Positions 7,037 through 14,731 of a DNA stretch of 64,000 nucleotides are shown piece after piece. The DNA is taken from contig NZ_JACWZY010000006.1 in the NCBI RefSeq assembly GCF_014699005.1, forward strand, positions 1 through 64,000, written 5' to 3'. Origin of the DNA: Spirosoma profusum (GTDB lineage Bacteria; Bacteroidota; Bacteroidia; Cytophagales; Spirosomataceae). Both the position numbers and the translations under genes were made by a program. The notes beneath the pieces were generated by a model. The model was not told the DNA's origin, made no database searches, and saw only the letters and a list, made by a program, of their open reading frames with translations. Each line of letters opens with the position of its first letter. Positions within the stretch are counted from its first letter, which is position 1.

Positions 7037-7987
7037 TTATAATGCCTTCTCGAAAATCAGTTTAGGAGACGTAACAGCGCCCAGATTTAGTTTGAAACGC
7101 ATCAGACTCGGTTTAGGGCAGTGGTTGCTATCGAGCGATACACCCAGATCGAGCAGCCGGATTCCTTGTTGCTGGCAATACGTATATAACCCATCTGTAA
7201 GCATGACCATTGGACTAAACGTGCGATAGTTGGGGTGCGATGCTGGCATAAAATTGTAGAGAATGTCGTGACGTACCCGGACGGCTACGGTCAGAGCAGC
7301 CAAATTTGCTCCATCTGTAACTACGAATATGAGAAATTGATCGGGGAAATTTTGCAGTAATTCGGTCAGACGTTCAGGGCTGAGCGTTAGCCGATAGCCT
7401 TGTTGTTGCCGCGTTTCTCGCAGAAAATCAACGACTTCAGTGATGGATGGTCTTTTCCATTGACTAAATTGAAAATCGGCGTTTTGGCATTTATTCAGCC
7501 GACGACGTTGCTCGGGTTCGATGAGATTTACGAAATTCTGGTTACTGACTGGCAAAAAGAAATTCTGATTGGTTTCGACAACCCGAAAACCATGTCGAAA
7601 TAGCTTCCTTGTCAACCGACGAGCCTGTCCGGGAGCGTAACAGTGCGGATAGTTGACCACCCGGAACGTAGTGGTCGCCGTTGCCCGAACCGATTCCGTA
7701 AGCGTATCTAAAAATTCATCCAGAATAGAATCAGGCAATTTTTCTGTGAACTCGATCGAGCCAAATGGAGCCGCACCAGGGCTAACCGCTTCGTTGGAGC
7801 GGACGAAAAAAGCACAGCGGGCATCGGCCTGTCGTGTGGTTTGATTTAGCGCCGTCAGCAGATGAAACTGGCCGTCCTGTTGCTGTTGTAGATGAGAAAG
7901 TTCGTTGAAGAAAAATCCAGATTCGCAGAATTCAGGAATGTCGGCCGATTGCGGCTTTTCCTGTAATAACATAGTATACGTTGCCAT
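7037..7987 (-). CDS. FemAB/GNAT-like acyltransferase
   Basis: The 316-residue protein has a C-terminal acetyltransferase-like half. It contains FLIFVVTDGANLAALTVAV, YNFMPASHPNYRTFSPMVML, LYTYCQQQGIRLLDLGVS and RFKLNLGA. This beta-strand and loop pattern is that of the GNAT_6/FemAB group, whose members transfer acyl or aminoacyl groups to surface polymers or small molecules. The N-terminal half is less conserved and could form the paired GNAT fold. There is no signal peptide, so it is probably cytoplasmic. It ends within 20 bp of REP copy 1. The substrate cannot be deduced. Company with a glycan-type gene (5953) suggests a cell-surface role. Confidence 0.7.
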   Translation of the reverse strand: MATYTMLLQEKPQSADIPEFCESGFFFNELSHLQQQQDGQFHLLTALNQTTRQADARCAFFVRSNEAVSPGAAPFGSIEFTEKLPDSILDEFLDTLTESVRATATTTFRVVNYPHCYAPGQARRLTRKLFRHGFRVVETNQNFFLPVSNQNFVNLIEPEQRRRLNKCQNADFQFSQWKRPSITEVVDFLRETRQQQGYRLTLSPERLTELLQNFPDQFLIFVVTDGANLAALTVAVRVRHDILYNFMPASHPNYRTFSPMVMLTDGLYTYCQQQGIRLLDLGVSLDSNHCPKPSLMRFKLNLGAVTSPKLIFEKAL

Positions 7988-8261
7988 AGAATGAATACGA
8001 CGAATGAACGGTCGGAAAGTAATGACATAACATCGGCCAGCGTTCTCGGATGAGTTCTTTTTGAAGCATTACTCAGTAACGTAACGGACTGACGGTGAGC
8101 GAATAAATGATTGGAAAGTGATGTATTTAACAGCTTACATTTTAGGCTATTCAACTAATTTTAGGGAACGTATTACTACGGTATTTTACTCGGCGCAAAG
8201 TCTGTGCCAGAAGCTTGTAAAGGTTAAATGCACCGGAGTAGAAGCAACGTATCAATAACAA
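7988..8261. other. Gene-free stretch
   Basis: This is the upstream region of the acyltransferase gene. I see no convincing gene, RNA or promoter box in it; the TAnnTTTG motif is absent on the relevant strand. Confidence 0.4.
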
Positions 8262-8297
8262 AAAATCCCGCCAGGATTTTGATTCTGGCGGGATTTT
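8262..8297. terminator. Bidirectional-type terminator after ppx/gppA
   Basis: AAAATCCCGCCAG at 8262-8274 pairs perfectly with CTGGCGGGATTTT at 8285-8297 around a 10-nt loop, 20 bp beyond the stop of the Ppx/GppA gene. Confidence 0.85.
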
Positions 8298-8316
8298 GAA
8301 AATAGCTAAAGGCTAG

Positions 8317-9210
8317 TTAGTGACTATGTTTTCGTTTACACAACTGGTTGTAAACCAATTGAATAATCCCATCTTTTAGGCCCAGATCCGGAACAATGAT
8401 GCGGCTGGCGCCCGCCCATTTCATCACTGAAATATAAATGTCGGCGGCTGGTACGATTACATCGGCGCGGTCGGCGTTCAGACGTAATTTATTGATGCGA
8501 TCTTCCTGACTGAAACCTGAAATGTGATTCCGAATCCGTTCGATTTCGTCACGAGTGGTTTCTGATTCTGAAATTTTGGAAGCCAGATTGAACAATTTAC
8601 TGATATTTCCGCCCGTACCGACAGCAATGATCTCCTGCGACGTATCGACATTATCCTCGACCCAGTCTTCTATTTTTCGCCAGGCGCCTTTGCTTTCTTT
8701 ACCTTCGAGCAGACGTACCGAACCAATCTTAAACGATTTCGAATTGATTTTCTCCCGGTTCCGGTAAAAATTTAATTCGGTACTGCCGCCACCAACATCA
8801 ATGTGGAGGTATTGACGGTCGTCGAGTGCCTGAACCACTACGTTATTAATCAGTTCCGCTTCTTTACGTCCGTCGATAATTTGAATTTTAATTCCTGTCG
8901 TAGCTTCGATGCGTTTTGCTACGTCGTGCCCGTTATCAGATTCGCGCATGGCCGACGTAGCGCAGGCCATATAACCCTCTACTTCATGCAGTTCCATCAA
9001 AAGCTTGTAAGCTTGCATGAGTTTTGTAGTACGTTCTTCGCTGGCTGGCGTAAGGGAACCGTAATTAAATACATCGTGGCCTAGCCGAAGCGGGAACCGC
9101 ACATACTCAACGCGTTTAAAACTTACGGAATTGTCGTTGTGTAAGACCGTTGAGATTTGCAGCCGGGCTGCGTTGGAACCGATATCAATAGCTGCGATTT
9201 TCAAGGGCAA
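8317..9210 (-). CDS. Ppx/GppA-type exopolyphosphatase / guanosine pentaphosphatase
   Basis: The 297-residue protein has the two phosphate-binding motifs of the ASKHA fold used by Ppx/GppA: AAIDIGSNAARL at the N-terminus and HIDVGGGSTEL near residue 137. CATSAMRES and AVGTGGNISKL also fit the family. It removes terminal phosphate from polyphosphate and/or converts pppGpp to ppGpp. The length matches the short two-lobe form and lacks the C-terminal HD-like domains of the roughly 500-residue E. coli enzymes. Which substrate dominates cannot be told. A -7 box of the TAnnTTTG type lies 29 bp upstream and a terminator follows, so it is probably monocistronic. Confidence 0.9.
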   Translation of the reverse strand: MPLKIAAIDIGSNAARLQISTVLHNDNSVSFKRVEYVRFPLRLGHDVFNYGSLTPASEERTTKLMQAYKLLMELHEVEGYMACATSAMRESDNGHDVAKRIEATTGIKIQIIDGRKEAELINNVVVQALDDRQYLHIDVGGGSTELNFYRNREKINSKSFKIGSVRLLEGKESKGAWRKIEDWVEDNVDTSQEIIAVGTGGNISKLFNLASKISESETTRDEIERIRNHISGFSQEDRINKLRLNADRADVIVPAADIYISVMKWAGASRIIVPDLGLKDGIIQLVYNQLCKRKHSH

Positions 9211-9238
9211 ACGGCGCTGTAGCGCATTTTGAGTGGCT

Positions 9239-9246
9239 CAAAGGTA
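9239..9246 (-). promoter_or_regulatory. Putative -7 box for the ppx/gppA gene
   Basis: The minus strand reads TACCTTTG, an exact match to the Bacteroidota TAnnTTTG box, 29 bp before the start codon. No clear TTTG is found at the -33 spacing. Confidence 0.45.
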
Positions 9247-9487
9247 CTTTTTTTGCCTTGATGCGCGAATCCGCACAGTCGATTAATTTGTATACGTCTG
9301 CTAATAACCAATGTCCCCAGGATTAGATGTTTCGCTGAAAATTATAGGTATTTTCCAACTATTACTGACTTTGTAGAATCAAATAGGTCTCATCAGCAAT
9401 TATTTAGTACTAAAATTTAGCCGTACCCTACTGTTTGCTTGATTTTAGCTTTTATTATCATAAAACGCTTTATAGTAGAATTGATTA

Positions 9488-10720
9488 ATGAATACGCGTA
9501 CTCGATTTTACCGTTTTTTCTACTGGTCTTTTATCCCAATTACCCTAATCGCGCTCTTCGTTTTACTGGTCCAGCTAGTGTGGGGGACCGAGTCGGAAGT
9601 AATTACTGTTGTTTACAGTACGTTTAACTTACTCGCTGGTATTAGCCTCATCAGTCTGAGCGGCTACGTGTTCGTTTACGGGAAATCGTGGGCGCAGGGT
9701 GTTGTGTTGTCAGTAGTGAGCCTGCTGGTCAGCTGGGTCGTGCTGGAAGGCGTGTGCGGATTGATTCTGCGCTGGAAAGAAGGCCCTCCGATTTCAGCAG
9801 CAGGTTTTAAAAAGACTGGACCAGTTGCCACGAAGCAGACAAATTTTCAGCTCGTGCATTACGACAGCCTCGGAATGAGCCGCCCGGCACCGGGCGGCTA
9901 TGAGATCAGTTACGCCGTTGATGGCCAACGATCGCCGGATGGTAAAAGTCACGTTATTCCGGTCAAGTACCACATCGACAGTTTATCCCGCCGGATAACG
10001 CCGTTTTCCAACACGCATCCAACGGGTAACTATGCCCTGTTTCTGGGATGCTCATTTACCTACGGAGAAGCCGTATCAGACACCAGCACGATTCCTTATT
10101 TCTACGGAAAACAGACGGGCGATCGCCCCTATAATTACGGTGTTTCGGGTCATTCGCCCGCGCACGCACTGGCTATTCTGCAAACGGTTAATCTTCGGAA
10201 AGAGATTACTGAGAAGACCGGGGTCGCTTTTTATACCTACATTGATGACCAACTGGCGCGGGTGACACCCAGTTCCAAATGGGCCTACAACTCGGGTGGT
10301 TACCTGCCTTCGGTGAATCCGGCCAGTCTGGTTGTCGACGGGACATATGCACAGCGGCATCCTGTCCGGCTTCGGCTGATCAACTGGATGTATAAAAGCA
10401 ATATTGCGAAATTATTAAAACTTAATTTTCCCCGCCGATATACGACCGAACACTACCAGCACTTTGTTAATATTGTCCGCAAAATAGAGATTATTTACCG
10501 GAAGCAGTTAGGTAACAATAATTTCTACGTCGTTATTTTTCCGGCTTATCCGATGGACCCGGAGCTGCGTCGGTTGTTTGAGGAGGCCCACATAAAGCTG
10601 CTTGATTATTCGCATTTATTGGCCTGGAAGACAGCACCGGATGGGATGCATCCGGACGATGAAGCCTACCGGCGAGTCGCAATTAAACTGGCTGAAGACG
10701 TCAGTCACCGACACAAATGA
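9488..10720 (+). CDS. Membrane-anchored SGNH/GDSL hydrolase
   Basis: The 410-residue protein has three or so hydrophobic helices in the first 100 residues (FFYWSFIPITLIALFVLLV, LLAGISLISLSGYVFVY, GVVLSVVSLLVSWVVLEGV), followed by an extracytoplasmic SGNH domain. The block I motif is FLGCSFTYG, with the Ser nucleophile. The C-terminal catalytic pair is in APDGMHPDDEAY. Enzymes of this shape add or remove acyl groups on exported polysaccharides. It precedes a carbamoyltransferase gene by 92 bp in the same direction, and a second SGNH gene follows. Participation in one glycan-modification module is inferred from that context. Confidence 0.85.
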   Translation: MNTRTRFYRFFYWSFIPITLIALFVLLVQLVWGTESEVITVVYSTFNLLAGISLISLSGYVFVYGKSWAQGVVLSVVSLLVSWVVLEGVCGLILRWKEGPPISAAGFKKTGPVATKQTNFQLVHYDSLGMSRPAPGGYEISYAVDGQRSPDGKSHVIPVKYHIDSLSRRITPFSNTHPTGNYALFLGCSFTYGEAVSDTSTIPYFYGKQTGDRPYNYGVSGHSPAHALAILQTVNLRKEITEKTGVAFYTYIDDQLARVTPSSKWAYNSGGYLPSVNPASLVVDGTYAQRHPVRLRLINWMYKSNIAKLLKLNFPRRYTTEHYQHFVNIVRKIEIIYRKQLGNNNFYVVIFPAYPMDPELRRLFEEAHIKLLDYSHLLAWKTAPDGMHPDDEAYRRVAIKLAEDVSHRHK

Positions 10721-10750
10721 TGTTACATCTATTTGCCGATCAGTAAGTAG

Positions 10751-10786
10751 TTTGCTACGATTGATTAAAAAAAACAGTTACTTTTG
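10751..10786 (+). promoter_or_regulatory. Putative promoter of the carbamoyltransferase gene
   Basis: TACTTTTG at 10779-10786 matches TAnnTTTG exactly. A TTTG lies upstream at 10751-10754, although the 24-bp spacing is longer than the usual 19-21. It lies 26 bp before the start codon. Confidence 0.45.
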
Positions 10787-10812
10787 TCCCCTTTGACGAT
10801 TTTTGTTAATCC

Positions 10813-12675
10813 ATGACCATATTAGGTATTTCTGCTTTTTATCACGATTCAGCGGCTGCGCTAATCGAAGATGGAAAAATTATCGCTGCTGCTCAGGAAG
10901 AGCGATTTACCCGCAAAAAACACGACCCGGGCTTCCCCACACAAGCTGTTAAATATTGTCTCCAATACAGTGGCGCTGATCTTAATAAATTAGACGCGAT
11001 TGTCTTTTATGACAAGCCACTGCTCAAATTCGAGCGGCTATTGGAAACGTATTACGCCTTTGCGCCACAGGGACTGCGGTCTTTTTTAATGTCGATTCCT
11101 GTATGGCTGAAAGAAAAGCTGTTTCTGAAGCGACTCATCCGGGAAGAGCTGGAAAAGATTGGCTACAACAAGTCGAGCAAAGTCAAGCTGCTTTTCCCTG
11201 AGCATCACCTCTCGCACGGAGCTAGTGCTTTTTATCCATCTCCGTTCGAACGGGCTGCCATTCTGACCATCGATGGAGTAGGTGAGTGGGCCACGGCGTC
11301 GATTTGCCTGGGCGAAGGCAAAAATATTTCCATTCTGAAAGAACTGCGGTTTCCGCACTCGCTGGGCTTGTTGTATTCTGCCTTTACGTATTTCCTGGGT
11401 TTTCGGGTTAACTCGGGCGAATACAAACTGATGGGGTTGGCCCCTTATGGAGATCCAACGTCGCCGGATGTTAAGCGGTACATGGACCTGATTAAGGAAA
11501 AACTGGCCGATCTTCGTCCGGATGGTTCTGTGTGGCTGAATCAGGAATACTTCGATTATGCTACTGGCCTGAAAATGGTAGACGAAGCCAAATGGGCCGA
11601 ACTGTTTGGTTTTCCAAAACGTCAGCCAGAAGATGAATTGCAGGCGCACCATTGTAATCTGGGGCTGGCGATTCAATACCTGACCGAAGAAGTAGTACTA
11701 AACATGGCCAGCGAAGCCAAACGCCTGACCAATGCCGATAATCTCGTGCTGGCTGGTGGCGTAGCGCTGAACTGCGTATCGAACGGAAAACTTCAGGCGG
11801 CTGGTTTGTTTAAAGATATTTTCATCCAGCCTGCTGCCGGTGATGCCGGTGGCGCGTTAGGCGCTGCTTTAGCGGCTTACCACATTTATTTTGGTAAAGA
11901 ACGCGAAGTAACGAAAGAGCGCGATGCCATGCGGGGTTCATATCTGGGTCCGACGTTCTCCGACTTGGACGTAGAACTGATGGCTGTCAAGTACAAAGCC
12001 GTTTCGACGCATTACGATAATTTCGGTGATCTGGCTAAAGAGGCCGCACGCTTGCTGGCCGAAGGTAACGTAGTAGGTTGGGTGCAGGGACGCATGGAAT
12101 TTGGCCCACGCGCACTTGGCGGACGTAGCATTCTGGGCGATCCACGTAACGCCGAGATGCAGAAAAAACTGAACCTGAAAATCAAGTATCGGGAATCGTT
12201 CCGTCCATTTGCGCCGTCGGTGCTGGCCGAAGATTGTGCCGAATATTTTGATTATGATGGTATCTCGCCGTATATGTTGCTGGTACATCCAGTAGCACAA
12301 AGTCGCCGGACACCCGTTCCCGCTGATTACGCCAGCTTCCCGCTACGTGAGAAGTTGTATTACCAGCGTTCCGACCTGCCGTCAATTACACACATCGACT
12401 ATTCGGCTCGTATTCAGACGGTTCATAAAGACACCAATCCCCGTTATTACGAGCTGATCAGTTCGTTTAAAGATCTTACGGGATATGGCGTTATTGTAAA
12501 TACCAGTTTCAACGTGCGTGGTGAACCGATTGTATCGACACCTGACGATGCGTACCGCTGCTTCATGCGTACCGAAATGGATTACCTGGTTGTAGGTAAT
12601 TATATATTCGACAAACGCAAACAACCTGAGTGGCAGGACACAGATAACTGGAAAGAAGAATTTGTATTAGACTAA
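10813..12675 (+). CDS. NodU/CmcH-family O-carbamoyltransferase
   Basis: The 620-residue protein begins with ILGISAFYHDSAAALIEDG, the ASKHA-type N-terminal domain of NodU/HypF/TobZ carbamoyltransferases. It carries HHLSHGASAFYPSPF and a C-terminal domain with EFGPRALGGRSILGDPR. The family moves a carbamoyl group from carbamoyl phosphate, through carbamoyl-AMP, to a hydroxyl of a sugar or antibiotic. Length and both domains are normal, so it should be active. Neighbours (two SGNH hydrolases, DUF5989-like peptide, SxtJ-like protein) are those commonly seen with carbamoyltransferases in bacterial surface-glycan loci, so an exopolysaccharide or lipopolysaccharide sugar is the likely acceptor. The acceptor itself is not identifiable. 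Confidence 0.93.
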   Translation: MTILGISAFYHDSAAALIEDGKIIAAAQEERFTRKKHDPGFPTQAVKYCLQYSGADLNKLDAIVFYDKPLLKFERLLETYYAFAPQGLRSFLMSIPVWLKEKLFLKRLIREELEKIGYNKSSKVKLLFPEHHLSHGASAFYPSPFERAAILTIDGVGEWATASICLGEGKNISILKELRFPHSLGLLYSAFTYFLGFRVNSGEYKLMGLAPYGDPTSPDVKRYMDLIKEKLADLRPDGSVWLNQEYFDYATGLKMVDEAKWAELFGFPKRQPEDELQAHHCNLGLAIQYLTEEVVLNMASEAKRLTNADNLVLAGGVALNCVSNGKLQAAGLFKDIFIQPAAGDAGGALGAALAAYHIYFGKEREVTKERDAMRGSYLGPTFSDLDVELMAVKYKAVSTHYDNFGDLAKEAARLLAEGNVVGWVQGRMEFGPRALGGRSILGDPRNAEMQKKLNLKIKYRESFRPFAPSVLAEDCAEYFDYDGISPYMLLVHPVAQSRRTPVPADYASFPLREKLYYQRSDLPSITHIDYSARIQTVHKDTNPRYYELISSFKDLTGYGVIVNTSFNVRGEPIVSTPDDAYRCFMRTEMDYLVVGNYIFDKRKQPEWQDTDNWKEEFVLD

Positions 12676-12703
12676 TCGTCACGGCGCTGACGTATCAATT
12701 TTA

Positions 12704-13858
12704 ATGGGTTCAAAACTCGTTTCTAGTGTAGTTCGCTTAGTATTACTAGGGTTTCTGGCCTTTATTTTGTTCTACGGCGATCACTTTGGCGTTAGTTTCG
12801 ACTATCCGCACAAGGGGCTGTTCGACAATATTTATGTCAGGTTAGCAAAAGCCGCTATGCTATTGTTGCTGGTTGTAGAAATGCTACGTATCTACTACTA
12901 CGGCATTGTCAAGAACCCGAAACCGCCGAAACTAATCGGTAACGTAGTGACGCTACTCGTACCGCTGATCGTCCTGCTGGTTTTCATTGAGATAGGCTTC
13001 ATGTTTGTTTCGCAGAGCCAGGAAGGCGGCATTACGTTAGCCTCGAAAATCTGGTTTGAACGCTACTGGCCACCCATGACCGGCGACTATCGCGACGACG
13101 TAAAAACCGACACAGTAGGAAAAAAGAAAGTGCTCATCGTGGGCGATTCTTTCACGGCAGGACATGGGCTGAAACGCGCTGAAGAACGTTACGGCAACGT
13201 AGTGGCCCAGAAATTAGGTACCCAGCAATACGTTACGTATAACCTGGGTATTTCCGGTTCCGACACCCGCGACGAATTTGCCCGTCTAACCAAATTTGGT
13301 GTAAAACCCGACGTACTGGTTCTGCAATATTTTCCGAACGATATCGAGAAAGTGGCGCGTGATCATGGTTTGATACCAGATGCATTTAGGCCCTATTCAG
13401 ATATACCACGGGCTTTTCAGTCGTTGTTTATCAAGTCGTATTTACTGAATTACCTGTACTGGCAGTTTCCGCACGGTAATTTCTCTCCATTCGATGTATA
13501 TGCCCGAAAAGCGTATGGTACGGGGGCTATCATTAATGATCATTTAAGCGATCTTAATCAATTTATAACTTACGCAAAACTACATAATGCGCAACTTTAT
13601 GTAGTTTTATTCCCGTTTTCGCATAATCTGGAGAAAACAAGTGAGTATGTTAAGCCAGTTGTTCAGTTTTTTCAACTGAATAATATCCCTGTTTTGGAAG
13701 TCGGTAAACTTATCGGCGACATTGAACCAAACGACCGCGTAGTGGGACGTAATGATGGCCATGCCAGCGCCGTTGTAAATCAACGAGTAGGTGATGCGCT
13801 TTTCCAACTGATGCAAACAAACGCGGGTCTTACGAACGTAACAAGTAGTACTAAATAA
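12704..13858 (+). CDS. Second membrane-anchored SGNH/GDSL hydrolase
   Basis: The 384-residue protein has N-terminal membrane helices (VVRLVLLGFLAFILFYG, AAMLLLLVVEMLRIYYYG, LLVPLIVLLVFIEIGFMFV), then an SGNH domain. Block I is LIVGDSFTAGHG, with nucleophile Ser. The Asn block is in LQYFPNDIE. The catalytic Asp-His pair is in GRNDGHAS. It follows the carbamoyltransferase by 28 bp and precedes the 49-residue gene by 13 bp, so the four genes at 10813-14387 form one operon. It resembles the SGNH protein at 9488 in layout but not closely in sequence. A role in acyl modification of the same glycan is likely. Confidence 0.85.
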   Translation: MGSKLVSSVVRLVLLGFLAFILFYGDHFGVSFDYPHKGLFDNIYVRLAKAAMLLLLVVEMLRIYYYGIVKNPKPPKLIGNVVTLLVPLIVLLVFIEIGFMFVSQSQEGGITLASKIWFERYWPPMTGDYRDDVKTDTVGKKKVLIVGDSFTAGHGLKRAEERYGNVVAQKLGTQQYVTYNLGISGSDTRDEFARLTKFGVKPDVLVLQYFPNDIEKVARDHGLIPDAFRPYSDIPRAFQSLFIKSYLLNYLYWQFPHGNFSPFDVYARKAYGTGAIINDHLSDLNQFITYAKLHNAQLYVVLFPFSHNLEKTSEYVKPVVQFFQLNNIPVLEVGKLIGDIEPNDRVVGRNDGHASAVVNQRVGDALFQLMQTNAGLTNVTSSTK

Positions 13859-13871
13859 ACTTAATTTAACC

Positions 13872-14021
13872 ATGGAATTTTTACAAGACATCTTCAAATT
13901 TCTACAACAGCGCAAGAAATGGTGGTTAGCTCCAATGATTATCTTATTGTTACTCATTGGTGTTCTCATTGTTATTGGTGGCGGTTCAGCTGTTGCGCCT
14001 TTCATTTATACGTTATTCTAG
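13872..14021 (+). CDS. 49-residue DUF5989-like membrane peptide
   Basis: This short gene encodes MEFLQDIFKFLQQRKKWWL, then a single hydrophobic helix (APMIILLLLIGVLIVIGGG) and a short tail ending in YTLF. An amphipathic N-terminus with Lys-Trp-Trp ahead of one helix is the pattern of the DUF5989 family, which is typically found next to carbamoyltransferase and SxtJ genes. Here it lies exactly between the SGNH gene (13 bp) and the SxtJ-like gene (3 bp). It probably sits in the inner membrane as an accessory subunit. Its molecular role is unknown. Confidence 0.85.
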   Translation: MEFLQDIFKFLQQRKKWWLAPMIILLLLIGVLIVIGGGSAVAPFIYTLF

Positions 14022-14024
14022 AGA

Positions 14025-14387
14025 ATGGATGTTACTGAAAAAGTAAAAGCCCAGTTAGTTATTGTAACGGGTTTAGTCGTATTGTACTTCATATTCAAGT
14101 CGCCCTGGTGGCTTTATGCGGCTGGTGCTGTTGGTGTGTTGAGTTTAGCGATCCCGGTAGTAGGCGACCTGATTGTAAAAGCCTGGTTTAAGCTGGCCGA
14201 GATTCTGGGGAATATTAACGGGAAAATTATCCTGTCGGTTATGTTTTTCGTGTTTTTGTTTCCTATTGCGCTTCTGTACCGCATGTCGAGCAAAAATCCG
14301 CTGGCTATCAAACGTACACAGGATGCTTCGTTTTACAACGAACGAAACCACCTGTATACCAAAGAAGATCTGGAACAGAGCTGGTAA
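14025..14387 (+). CDS. SxtJ-like membrane protein
   Basis: The 120-residue protein has three or four hydrophobic segments (AQLVIVTGLVVLYFIF, LYAAGAVGVLSLAIPVVGDL, IILSVMFFVFLFPIALLYRM). A cytosolic tail with KNPLAIKR and SFYNERNHLYTKEDLE-type sequence follows. This fits the SxtJ family, named from the saxitoxin cluster but widespread beside carbamoyltransferases in polysaccharide loci. It starts 3 bp after the DUF5989-like gene and is the last gene of the operon, before a strong terminator at 14410-14445. Function is unproven; a membrane partner of the carbamoyltransferase is the common guess. Confidence 0.8.
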   Translation: MDVTEKVKAQLVIVTGLVVLYFIFKSPWWLYAAGAVGVLSLAIPVVGDLIVKAWFKLAEILGNINGKIILSVMFFVFLFPIALLYRMSSKNPLAIKRTQDASFYNERNHLYTKEDLEQSW

Positions 14388-14409
14388 GCCTCTCTGATTT
14401 GCATTATTG

Positions 14410-14445
14410 TAGGGTACGCTGTTTGCTGGCGTGCCCTATTTTTTT
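14410..14445 (+). terminator. Terminator of the carbamoyltransferase operon
   Basis: TAGGGTACGC at 14410-14419 pairs with GCGTGCCCTA at 14429-14438 (one G-T pair), with a 9-nt loop and a run of seven T residues. The loop also contains the TTTG that forms the -33 element of the metH promoter. Confidence 0.85.
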
Positions 14446-14454
14446 GTATTTTTG
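14422..14454 (+). promoter_or_regulatory. Promoter of the SAM riboswitch-metH unit
   Basis: TTTG at 14422-14425 and TATTTTTG at 14447-14454 are separated by 21 bp, an excellent match to the Bacteroidota -33/-7 consensus. The riboswitch P1 stem starts five bases after the -7 box. Confidence 0.75.
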
Positions 14455-14458
14455 TGAA

Positions 14459-14629
14459 AGCTTATCCTGAAAGACGGAGGGAACGGACCCGATGATGTCT
14501 TGGCAACCCTTTCAAATGAGAACGTAGCAAGCAGCTAATTACCAGCTAACTACCCCTATTACCACGTAAAAACTTATTGAAAAATGGTGCCAATTTCCTC
14601 CCGGCTTAACTGCCCGGGGTAGATAAGTT
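14459..14629 (+). ncRNA. SAM-I (S-box) riboswitch upstream of metH
   Basis: The conserved core is clear. The P1 stem pairs AGCTTATC (14459-14466) with GATAAGTT (14622-14629). The GGAGGGAACGGACCC segment, the GATGATGTC turn and the GGCAACC box follow, and GGTGCCAATTTCC lies on the 3' side. SAM binding to this class normally lowers expression of methionine genes, which fits the metH gene starting 103 bp later. The segment between GGCAACC and GGTGCC is long (about 75 nt), so one internal arm is enlarged. No obvious intrinsic terminator lies between the aptamer and the start codon, so control may be at translation. Confidence 0.9.
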
Positions 14630-14731
14630 AGCCTGTTGCTATCTGTCTTTTGCTGCTAAGCTTCTGTTTGATTGGACTTTTTTAAGGACACTGATTGTTA
14701 GCTGTCTGACAATCGCGCTAGATAACTGCCT

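Noticed and set aside
11086-11676. Long open frames antisense to the carbamoyltransferase, metH and FN3 genes
   Set aside because: They lie wholly within strongly supported genes and show no family motifs or own initiation signals.
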